DNA of 7,443 nucleotides from Tannerellaceae bacterium. GTDB lineage: Bacteria; Bacteroidota; Bacteroidia; Bacteroidales; Tannerellaceae. Under the pieces are notes generated by a model. The model ran no database searches. It had not been told where the DNA came from and was given only the letters and a program-made list of their open reading frames with translations. Within the stretch, counting starts at the first letter, position 1. Every line of letters begins with the position of its first letter. The stretch covers positions 1 through 7,443 of the forward strand of contig JAIRYL010000010.1 in assembly GCA_031267775.1 (NCBI GenBank), in the 5' to 3' direction. Of the stretch, positions 1 through 4,990 are shown in pieces. The position numbers and the translations under genes are program-made.

Positions 1-1022
1 ATCAAGACTGTATTTATTATTTTCGTATTGATTTTTTTATACCAGAACATAAACGCAGTTAAGGCTATAATCAGGATAACGCCTAACAGATACCCGTTGC
101 CGATAAAAGGAATACCTAATAAAACAATGGAAAGTATAAATGCCGCTTTCATCCTTACTTCGTTCGGATCGTTACGCATCGTTTCATATATAGCCCACGA
201 CAAAACGGCTAACAGGAGGGCAAGGTATACGAAAACGCCCGAATTATAAGGCATTCCCAGTACGTTAACAAAAAGGAGTTCGAATAAACCGGCCACCTCT
301 ACCAAACCTTGTACTACCCCATACATCATTAAAGCTACAATAGCAAATGAAACGAACAAAGCTACAACAGTTCCTTTCATGGTAGGGTTAGGGAATTTTT
401 TATAATAATATACCAGCACAATAGCCGGGATACAGAGCAGGTTTAACAGGTGAACGCCTATGCTTAACCCCATCAGATAGGCAATCAGTACAATCCAACG
501 GTCGGCATGCGGACGGTCGGCCACATCTTCCCACTTTAATATCAGCCAGAATACAGCCGCCGTAAACAGGGAAGAATAGGCGTATACTTCGCCTTCTACC
601 GCGCTGAACCAAAACGTATCGCTGAAAGTATAAACCAACGCGCCTGTCAATCCGCTACCAAAAACAGTGATCATTTGTGCGGCAGTCATTTCCTTTCCAT
701 CCGTTACGATGATTTTCCGGGCCAAGTGCGTAATACTCCAAAACAGGAAAAGAATCGTAAGGCCGCTGGACAGGGCAGACATCGTATTTACCATCATGGC
801 CACTTTATCAGGCGACGAAGCAAATTGCGCGAATAAATTGGCGGTTAACATAAAGAACGGCGCGCCGGGCGGATGCCCTACCTCTAATTTATAAGCGGAT
901 GATATGAACTCGCCGCAATCCCAGAAACTGGCGGTAGGTTCCATGGTCAGCAGATAAACGGTGGACGCTATTATAAATGCTATCCATCCTAACATGTTAT
1001 TAATAAGTTTATACTGTCTCAT
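1..1022 (-). CDS. DUF2723 (GT117-type) polytopic membrane protein, N-terminal part
   Basis: The reading frame is open from an ATG at 1022 to the left edge (340 full codons), so the C-terminus is missing. The protein starts MRQYKLINNMLGWIAFIIAS and has a first membrane helix at about residues 10-26. This is followed by EPTASFWDCGEF (28-39) and GHPPGAPFF (49-57), which I recognise as the N-terminal signature of DUF2723 proteins. Several more hydrophobic segments follow, consistent with a GT-C-like inner-membrane protein whose acidic residues after helix 1 (E28, D35, E38) are candidate catalytic positions. The family includes TMEM260-type protein O-mannosyltransferases, so transfer of a sugar from a lipid carrier is plausible, but the substrate here is unknown. 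It is transcribed alone from the promoter at 1085-1114, downstream of the terminator at 1160-1190. There is no Shine-Dalgarno site, which is usual for this phylum. Family assignment is confident; enzymatic role is inference. Confidence 0.9.
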   Translation of the reverse strand, partial: MRQYKLINNMLGWIAFIIASTVYLLTMEPTASFWDCGEFISSAYKLEVGHPPGAPFFMLTANLFAQFASSPDKVAMMVNTMSALSSGLTILFLFWSITHLARKIIVTDGKEMTAAQMITVFGSGLTGALVYTFSDTFWFSAVEGEVYAYSSLFTAAVFWLILKWEDVADRPHADRWIVLIAYLMGLSIGVHLLNLLCIPAIVLVYYYKKFPNPTMKGTVVALFVSFAIVALMMYGVVQGLVEVAGLFELLFVNVLGMPYNSGVFVYLALLLAVLSWAIYETMRNDPNEVRMKAAFILSIVLLGIPFIGNGYLLGVILIIALTAFMFWYKKINTKIINTVL

Positions 1023-1048
1023 AGGGTTGTATAAAGTAATTATTATTG

Positions 1049-1084
1049 GTTGCGCGCAACGCCCGCTTATGGGATACGCCGGCG
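1049..1084 (-). repeat. GC-rich palindromes in the DUF2723 leader
   Basis: The 12-bp perfect palindrome GTTGCGCGCAAC (1049-1060) and the 8-bp palindrome CGCCGGCG (1077-1084) lie between the -7 box and the start codon, the latter at the expected transcription start. The leader could fold into small hairpins. No known riboswitch or leader-peptide pattern is visible, and the function is unknown. Confidence 0.5.
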
Positions 1085-1114
1085 CAAAGGTACATATTTA
1101 CCTGTTAATACCAA
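1085..1114 (-). promoter_or_regulatory. Bacteroidota-type promoter of the DUF2723 gene
   Basis: On the minus strand, TACCTTTG (1085-1092) matches the -7 consensus TAnnTTTG exactly, with TTG (1112-1114) 19 nt upstream as the -33 element. Transcription would begin near 1078, giving a leader of about 56 nt. It lies directly beyond the terminator of the preceding operon, so the downstream gene is probably independently transcribed. Confidence 0.75.
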
Positions 1115-1159
1115 CGGGTTATGTATTCATAAATTGTATAAAAGAAGATAGTTTTACGT

Positions 1160-1190
1160 AAAAACCCATATAACCGTCAGGCTATATGGG
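1160..1190 (-). terminator. Intrinsic terminator of the XRE-cupin/acyl-CoA synthetase operon
   Basis: Read on the minus strand, CCCATATAGCC (1180-1190) pairs with GGTTATATGGG (1165-1175) across a TGAC loop: an 11-bp stem with one G-U pair, followed by five T (1160-1164). The 5' arm contains the last codons and the TAG stop (1182-1184) of the acyl-CoA synthetase, so stop and terminator overlap. Confidence 0.9.
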
Positions 1191-2834
1191 GTTAATCCCT
1201 TTTTCGGCTAACAACTCCAAGCTACGTTCTCTTAATTTGAATTTTTGAATTTTACCGCTGCCGGTCAGGGGAAAATCATCAACAAAGAAAATATACTTGG
1301 GAATCTTATGGCGCGCTATTTGTCCGCGACAGTAATCTTTCACATCTTCTTCCGTCAGGGAAGTATCAGCCTGAAGAATAATGAAAGCGCCCACTTCTTC
1401 GCCATATTTGGGAGAATTAACGCCTATTACCTGTATATCTTTTATGCCATCCATTTTGTAGAGGAAATCTTCTATTTCTTTGGGATAAATATTTTCCCCT
1501 CCACGAATAATCATATCTTTTATGCGACCTGTGATACAGTAGTTTCCGTTTTTATCTCTGACGCCCAAATCTCCGCTATGCAACCATCCGTCTTTGTCAA
1601 TGGCTTGGGCGGTAGCTTCCGGTTTTTTATAATAACCTTTCATCAGTAAATAACCCCGGCAACAGATTTCGCCCTGTTCGCCTGCAACGCATTCTTCCCC
1701 CGTTTCCGGATTAAATACGTTTACTTCGGTAAACGGATATTCTTTGCCCACAGTCGTAGTCCGTTCTTCAAAGCTCTGTTCTACCCGGCTTTGCGTCATT
1801 CCCGGAGAACTTTCCGTCAGGCCGTATACGCTGGTGATATAGTCGACGTGCATTTTTTCCACAACAGCCCGCATCACTTCCGGAGGGCATAACGAACCGG
1901 CCATAATACCCGTACGAAGAGAAGACAGGTCGAACATCGTAAACATCGGGTGGCTTAACTCGGCAATGAACATCGTGGGCACGCCATATAAAACGGTACA
2001 TCTTTCCTTATGTATAGAGGCCAATACGACTAACGGGTCAAACCGCTCAACCATTACTTGCGTGCAGCCATGCGTAAGTACGCTCATGGAAGCAAGCGTA
2101 ATACCAAAACAGTGGAAAAGAGGAACGCAACAGCAAAGCTTATCCCCGCCCGTAAAATGCATGTTTTCGCCGGTAAAAAAACCATTGTTGGTTATATTAT
2201 AATGCGTAAGCATCACGCCTTTGGGAAATCCCGTCGTCCCGGACGTATATTGCATATTTACCACGTCGTGGCAGGTTACCTGTTTCTTTGCTTCGCCTAA
2301 CGCGCCGTCGTCTATATTTTCTCCCAGCAACAATAGCTCCGGGGTGTTATACATGCCCCGATATTTTTCCTGTCCGATAAATACTACATTTTTCATTTCC
2401 GGGAAACGCCCGTTGCGCATATATCCGCGTTGGCTTTCCTTCAGTTCGGGAAGCATCGCATATACCATATCGATATAGTTACCGTCAAATACGCCTTCCG
2501 TGATACAAAGCGTGTGCAAATCGGAATCTTCTGCCAGATATTCCAGCTCGCTCTGTTTATAATTTGTGTTGACGGTAACCAATACAGCGCCTATTTTAGC
2601 CCCTGCAAATAAGAACGTAAGCCAGTCGGGCACATTCGTCGCCCAGATTCCTACATGCGTACCCTTTTTTACGCCGATAGAAAGCAATCCTTTTGCCATC
2701 CTGTCTACCCGTTCGTTAAATACCGCCCATGTGAAACGCAAATCACGATCGGAATAGACGATATATTCCTTGTCAGGCGTTTTTTCCGCCCAGTATTCAA
2801 GCCATTGCCCAAGTGTTTTCTCTTGTAATTCCAT
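1182..2834 (-). CDS. AMP-forming acyl-CoA synthetase (ANL superfamily)
   Basis: This is a 550-residue member of the acyl/aryl-CoA synthetase branch of adenylate-forming enzymes, with the usual family length. It would activate a carboxylic acid with ATP to an acyl-adenylate and then form the CoA thioester in the cytoplasm. Visible motifs are the phosphate-binding loop YTSGTTGFPKG (196-206), PLFHCFG (238-244), YGLTES (337-342), SGDLG with the ribose-binding Asp (D422), GRIKD with R437 (436-440), GGENIYPKEIE (445-455) and the C-terminal catalytic Lys in TGSGKIQ (K528). All catalytic elements are present. The protein resembles medium- or long-chain fatty-acyl ligases of the ACSF2/FadD type, but the acid cannot be read from sequence; an aryl or branched acid is also possible. 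The start ATG lies 15 bp after the stop of the XRE-cupin gene, so the two are almost certainly co-transcribed. No signal peptide or membrane segment is seen. Confidence 0.95.
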   Translation of the reverse strand: MELQEKTLGQWLEYWAEKTPDKEYIVYSDRDLRFTWAVFNERVDRMAKGLLSIGVKKGTHVGIWATNVPDWLTFLFAGAKIGAVLVTVNTNYKQSELEYLAEDSDLHTLCITEGVFDGNYIDMVYAMLPELKESQRGYMRNGRFPEMKNVVFIGQEKYRGMYNTPELLLLGENIDDGALGEAKKQVTCHDVVNMQYTSGTTGFPKGVMLTHYNITNNGFFTGENMHFTGGDKLCCCVPLFHCFGITLASMSVLTHGCTQVMVERFDPLVVLASIHKERCTVLYGVPTMFIAELSHPMFTMFDLSSLRTGIMAGSLCPPEVMRAVVEKMHVDYITSVYGLTESSPGMTQSRVEQSFEERTTTVGKEYPFTEVNVFNPETGEECVAGEQGEICCRGYLLMKGYYKKPEATAQAIDKDGWLHSGDLGVRDKNGNYCITGRIKDMIIRGGENIYPKEIEDFLYKMDGIKDIQVIGVNSPKYGEEVGAFIILQADTSLTEEDVKDYCRGQIARHKIPKYIFFVDDFPLTGSGKIQKFKLRERSLELLAEKGINPI

Positions 2835-2849
2835 CTGATTCCCCGATTT

Positions 2850-3431
2850 TTAATAAGGAGTATAAACAATGCCCAGTATCTTCGCCGCGCCGCCATGGGC
2901 GGCATGCACATGGTGAGGAACTATCGAATCGTAATAAATGCTGTCGCCTTCTTCCAATACATACGTGTTTTTACCATAATCAATTTCCACGATTCCTTCC
3001 AGCACATAAATAAATTCTTCTCCTTCATGCGTAGAAAGACTGAAATCCGTATCTTCAGAAGGAATAATATCGATCAGGAAAGGCTCCATGTGCCTGCCGG
3101 ACTTGTCTTGCGACAGGGAGTGGTATTCCATGTGTTTATGAGAGACGGTAGCATTGTTGGAAAAGCTGATGCTATTCTCTTCATTACTGTCTTTTTTTCT
3201 GCAAACAACCGGCCCCAACTCCGACTGGTCGTCCAGAAACGTTCCCAAACGCACGCCCAGTACGCGGGCTATCTTTATCAAAGGCGCCAACGAAGGAAAA
3301 TCCACATTACTCTCGATACGCTCCACCTGTTCTATTCCCAAGCCGGAACGTTCTGCCATTTCAATAAGGGTAAGTTGCTTGGATTCCCGGATGCTTTTTA
3401 TCTTAGCGCCAATCATGTTATTGCTTCCCAT
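2850..3431 (-). CDS. XRE-family transcriptional regulator with C-terminal cupin sensor domain
   Basis: From the ATG at 3431 the protein has 193 residues. Residues 6-66 form a Cro/CI-type helix-turn-helix (MIGAKIKSIRE, then LTLIEMAERSG and IEQVERIES). Residues about 117-192 form a small cupin barrel with HEGEEFIYVLEG (135-146) and GDSIYYDSIVPHHVHA (162-177), whose His and Glu residues could bind a metal or an acid ligand. This architecture usually belongs to regulators that control neighbouring metabolic genes. Here it sits first in an operon with an acyl-CoA synthetase, so it probably senses the substrate or product of that enzyme (inference). The frame is open upstream to a TTG at 3491, but that TTG lies inside the -7 box at 3489-3496, so the longer form cannot be translated from this promoter. 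ATG 3416 (188 residues, starting at MIGAKIK) is an equally good start and better matches the usual domain boundary. Confidence 0.93.
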   Translation of the reverse strand: MGSNNMIGAKIKSIRESKQLTLIEMAERSGLGIEQVERIESNVDFPSLAPLIKIARVLGVRLGTFLDDQSELGPVVCRKKDSNEENSISFSNNATVSHKHMEYHSLSQDKSGRHMEPFLIDIIPSEDTDFSLSTHEGEEFIYVLEGIVEIDYGKNTYVLEEGDSIYYDSIVPHHVHAAHGGAAKILGIVYTPY

Positions 3432-3488
3432 AAGTTTAATTTGTTTAGTAGAATCTGTTTTTATTTTATAATTTGTAATTAAACGGCG

Positions 3489-3496
3489 CAAATTTA
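3489..3496 (-). promoter_or_regulatory. -7 box of the XRE-cupin operon promoter
   Basis: TAAATTTG on the minus strand matches TAnnTTTG exactly. Transcription would begin near 3482, leaving a leader of about 51 nt to ATG 3431. No TTG is found 19-21 nt upstream; that position instead abuts the inverted repeat at 3518-3541, which fits an activator-dependent or repressible promoter. Confidence 0.65.
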
Positions 3497-3515
3497 CATT
3501 AATATTTTATTTCCG

Positions 3516-3758
3516 CTACCTGTTTTCCATAAGAAACAGGTCATACCGCCATTTTTCCATACTTGTAAAATCCGGCATGGCCCATTTAGGCGCCGTCCGA
3601 TTTGTAATGCCTATATTTGTATCGTTTACTACCTGATTTTATGCGCCGAATACGGTATGCACTCCCACCACGTCTGCCATAAAGAGGCCGGGACACGCTA
3701 AAATTCCCACTTTTACTGTCTGGTCAAGCGTTTTCAACTGAATTTCTGATTGATTCAT
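3516..3758 (-). pseudogene. Remnant of a DJ-1/PfpI-family gene
   Basis: An ATG at 3758, preceded by AAGGA at good spacing, opens a 39-codon frame ending in TAA at 3639-3641. Residues 15-39 contain VKVGILACPGLFMADVVG followed by VHTVFG. This matches the first beta-strand and the 'hhhPGh...D..GP..VF' pattern at the N-terminus of DJ-1/PfpI (class I glutamine amidotransferase-like) proteins, which are normally about 190 residues or more. The frame then stops exactly where the family would continue. Beyond the TAA the same frame stays open for 40 more codons to TAG at 3516-3518, including APKWAMPDFTSMEKWRYDLF, which I do not recognise. The simplest reading is a gene that lost its core by internal deletion; the nucleophile-elbow Cys region is absent. 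An expressed 39-residue peptide cannot be excluded. The remnant lies directly upstream of the XRE-cupin operon on the same strand. Confidence 0.6.
3518..3541. repeat. Perfect 8-bp inverted repeat, candidate operator of the XRE-cupin operon
   Basis: ACCTGTTT (3518-3525) and AAACAGGT (3534-3541) are exact reverse complements separated by TCCATAAG. The repeat begins 21 bp upstream of the -7 box of the XRE-cupin operon, covering the -33 region. Its symmetry and size suit a dimeric helix-turn-helix protein, most simply the XRE-cupin regulator itself. There is no T-run after it on the minus strand, so it is not a terminator for that strand. Binding is inferred only from position and symmetry. Confidence 0.5.
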
Positions 3759-3804
3759 GATTTCCTTTTTAATTGTTACATAGTACATTTTATATTCACG
3801 ACTA

Positions 3805-3835
3805 CAAAAGTAAGGCTTATCCCGACTGGCAGCAA
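3805..3835 (-). promoter_or_regulatory. Promoter of the DJ-1/PfpI remnant
   Basis: TACTTTTG (3805-3812, minus strand) matches TAnnTTTG, with TTG (3833-3835) 20 nt upstream. Transcription would start near 3798, about 40 nt before ATG 3758. The promoter looks intact although its gene is broken. I see no terminator between it and the XRE-cupin operon, so transcripts could read through into that operon. Confidence 0.65.
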
Positions 3836-3943
3836 TGACAATATTAATGCAAAAACTGCCATTTCAAAAATGACTGAAAAGTAAGGTTTGTTGAAGCAGA
3901 ACTGTATTTCTTTTTTTGCATGTGGATATTCTACCGTCGGAAC

Positions 3944-4000
3944 GAATGGTATATGAATAGTAAATGAATGGTATATATGGATGGTAAATGAATAAATTTT
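3944..4000. repeat. Degenerate 11-bp tandem repeat, five units
   Basis: Units are GAATGGTATAT (3944-3954), GAATAGTAAAT (3955-3965), GAATGGTATAT (3966-3976), then after a 2-nt insertion GGATGGTAAAT (3979-3989) and GAATAAATTTT (3990-4000). The consensus is GAATGGTAWAT. AT-rich phased repeats of about one helical turn may bend DNA or arise by slippage. Confidence 0.75.
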
Positions 4001-4098
4001 ATCAGCTTGATAACGACAAAAACGTACGATTGATACGCCCCTTTATTTTAACAAATCAACGCCGCATGCATCCGGTAAATCAAGTTACCGCTAAGGTA

Positions 4099-4128
4099 CA
4101 AATTTATCCGACCCAAAGGATCCCCAAA
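4099..4128 (-). promoter_or_regulatory. Candidate orphan promoter in the repeat region
   Basis: TAAATTTG on the minus strand (4099-4106) matches the -7 consensus, and TTTG (4125-4128) lies 18 nt upstream inside the 11-bp repeat at 4112-4141. The transcript would begin near 4092 with a small hairpin, CGGTAA/TTACCG (4073-4090). No convincing gene follows before 3758. It may be a relic or drive a non-coding transcript. Confidence 0.35.
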
Positions 4129-4141
4129 GGATCCCCAAAGG
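4112..4141. repeat. 11-bp tandem repeat, 2.7 units
   Basis: CCCAAAGGATC occurs at 4112-4122 and 4123-4133, followed by a partial unit CCCAAAGG at 4134-4141. On the minus strand each unit supplies a TTTG, one of which is placed as the -33 element of the candidate promoter at 4099-4128. Confidence 0.85.
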
Positions 4142-4237
4142 CATACCTTAGGATCACGCTACCTGTAAGCAAGCCACAGGCAATGCCCTTGCAAAACGAC
4201 GCCTGCGCGTATGCCCGAAAAACCGCCCCGCTGGCAC

Positions 4238-4281
4238 GCCGTTGCCGCATCCGTACAACCCCGTTGCCGCGCCGTTGCCGC
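4238..4281. repeat. GC-rich CCGTTGCCGC repeat, three copies
   Basis: The core CCGTTGCCGC occurs at 4239-4248, 4261-4270 and 4272-4281; the first and last copies extend to GCCGTTGCCGC. The last two are adjacent with an 11-bp period. The base composition is markedly more GC-rich than the flanks. No coding function is evident. Confidence 0.75.
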
Positions 4282-4390
4282 TCAATCGCCACTGACATTT
4301 TGATACCGTTTTAAACAAAAAACAAACAATCTGTCAAAAACCGCATCGTTCAGCAATTATAAACAGTTATGAATATTTATATAGATTTAA

Positions 4391-4414
4391 CCGGAAACCC
4401 GCCCCGGAAACCCG
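4391..4414. repeat. 11-bp direct repeat, two copies
   Basis: CCGGAAACCCG is repeated exactly at 4391-4401 and 4404-4414, separated by CC. It has no visible relation to the other repeat units in this stretch except unit length. Confidence 0.8.
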
Positions 4415-4514
4415 AAATTCACATACCGATACAATTCGAGCCTATTAACGGAATAAAACATATTTTAAAGCTGTCAGCCCCCGCCGGCTGAATGGGGTAA
4501 ACGCATGATCGTAT

Positions 4515-4552
4515 AAAAAAACAGGCGACCCTTTTGAGCCGCCTGTTTTTTT
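4515..4552 (-). terminator. rpsO intrinsic terminator, possibly bidirectional
   Basis: On the minus strand CAGGCGGCTC (4536-4545) pairs with GGGTCGCCTG (4522-4531) around an AAAA loop (10 pairs, two of them G-U), flanked by seven A and seven T, so the U-tract follows the hairpin. The reverse strand has CAGGCG/CGCCTG with a T-run as well, so it could stop plus-strand transcripts. It lies 21 bp after the rpsO stop. Confidence 0.92.
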
Positions 4553-4573
4553 ATCTCTAACACGTTTGAACGT

Positions 4574-4843
4574 TTATTTTCGGATACCAAGCTCTTTGAT
4601 AATAGCGCGATACCGGGCGATATCTATTTTAATTAAATAATCAAGCAGCCGCCTGCGTTTACCTACCAGCATCTTGAGAGCCCTTTCGGTGCCATAATCT
4701 TTGTGATTCTTTTTAAGATGTTCCGTTAAATGAGAGATACGGAAAGAAAATAAAGCAATCTGACTTTCAGGAGAACCTGTATCGGTAACGGATTTGCCGT
4801 ATTTTTCAAAAAGTTCTTGTTTTTTTGTTGAATCTAAATACAT
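4574..4843 (-). CDS. rpsO: 30S ribosomal protein S15
   Basis: The 89-residue product has exactly the usual S15 length. Diagnostic segments are TDTGSPESQIA (20-30), RISHLTEHLKKNHKDY (35-50) and LVGKRRRLLDYL (59-70), which carry the residues known to contact 16S rRNA helices 20-22. S15 is a primary binder of the central domain of 16S rRNA and nucleates 30S platform assembly. The gene is monocistronic: its promoter is at 4891-4920 and a strong terminator follows. In enterobacteria S15 represses its own translation through a leader structure. The leader here (about 41 nt, AT-rich) shows no recognisable pseudoknot or three-way junction, so such control is not supported. It diverges from typA. Confidence 0.98.
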   Translation of the reverse strand: MYLDSTKKQELFEKYGKSVTDTGSPESQIALFSFRISHLTEHLKKNHKDYGTERALKMLVGKRRRLLDYLIKIDIARYRAIIKELGIRK

Positions 4844-4890
4844 GTTTCTTAGTTACTTTAATAAATTATACCATATTATCCAAGCGGATG

Positions 4891-4920
4891 CAAAGATAGA
4901 GATTACTTTTTGATTAACAA
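4891..4920 (-). promoter_or_regulatory. rpsO promoter
   Basis: TATCTTTG (4891-4898, minus strand) matches TAnnTTTG, with TTG (4918-4920) 19 nt upstream. The expected start near 4884 gives a leader of about 41 nt without a Shine-Dalgarno site. Confidence 0.8.
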
Positions 4921-4927
4921 TACTTTT

Positions 4928-4970
4928 CCTGTTCTTTTTTATTTCATCCTGTTTTTTTATTGTACCTTTG
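4928..4970 (+). promoter_or_regulatory. typA promoter with duplicated T-tract upstream
   Basis: TACCTTTG (4963-4970) matches TAnnTTTG. No TTG sits at -33. Instead a near-duplicate element, CCTGTTCTTTTTTATT (4928-4943) and CCTGTTTTTTTATT (4948-4961), fills the upstream region with a 20-bp period, about two helical turns. The expected start near 4977 leaves only about 14 nt of leader before the typA ATG. Confidence 0.7.
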
Positions 4971-4990
4971 CCGCCGAAAAATAAGTTTCG

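Larger units (their letters stand above)
3836..4514. other. Gene-free, repeat-rich intergenic stretch (about 680 bp)
   Basis: No open frame here shows a recognisable domain or a convincing start. The left part is AT-rich and the middle (about 4140-4290) is distinctly GC-rich, which may mark decayed or acquired sequence. The stretch holds four short direct-repeat clusters (3944-4000, 4112-4141, 4238-4281, 4391-4414), a small inverted repeat CGGTAA/TTACCG (4073-4090), a short palindrome CAGCC/GGCTG (4475-4490) and one candidate minus-strand promoter (4099-4128). I see no tRNA, CRISPR or insertion-sequence ends. Confidence 0.6.

Noticed and set aside
2895..3482. 195-codon plus-strand frame opposite the XRE-cupin gene
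   Set aside because: Antisense shadow of a clear HTH-cupin gene; its translation has no family features.
3612..3619. TATATTTG on the plus strand, a -7 consensus match
   Set aside because: No -33 element at proper spacing and no plus-strand gene downstream; it lies inside the DJ-1/PfpI remnant.
3776..3862. 28-codon hydrophobic minus-strand frame that could be a membrane peptide
   Set aside because: It lies across the promoter at 3805-3835 and would need a transcript from further upstream; length is within chance.
4104..4298. 64-codon minus-strand frame over the same stretch
   Set aside because: Its sequence is dictated by the CCGTTGCCGC and CCCAAAGGATC repeats, and it ends on the candidate -7 box; no family resemblance.
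3988..4314. 108-codon plus-strand frame in the repeat region
   Set aside because: It runs through the tandem repeats, is rich in Arg and Pro from the GC-rich repeats, has no domain I recognise and no promoter or Shine-Dalgarno site.
4369..4491. 40-codon plus-strand frame (MNIYIDLTG...), followed downstream by a hairpin with a T-run on that strand
   Set aside because: Plausible-looking composition, but no -7 box, no ribosome site and no recognisable motif; part of it is the 11-bp direct repeat at 4391-4414.
4844..4884. S15 autoregulatory leader structure
   Set aside because: The short AT-rich leader shows no clear pseudoknot or three-way junction; only weak local pairing is possible.
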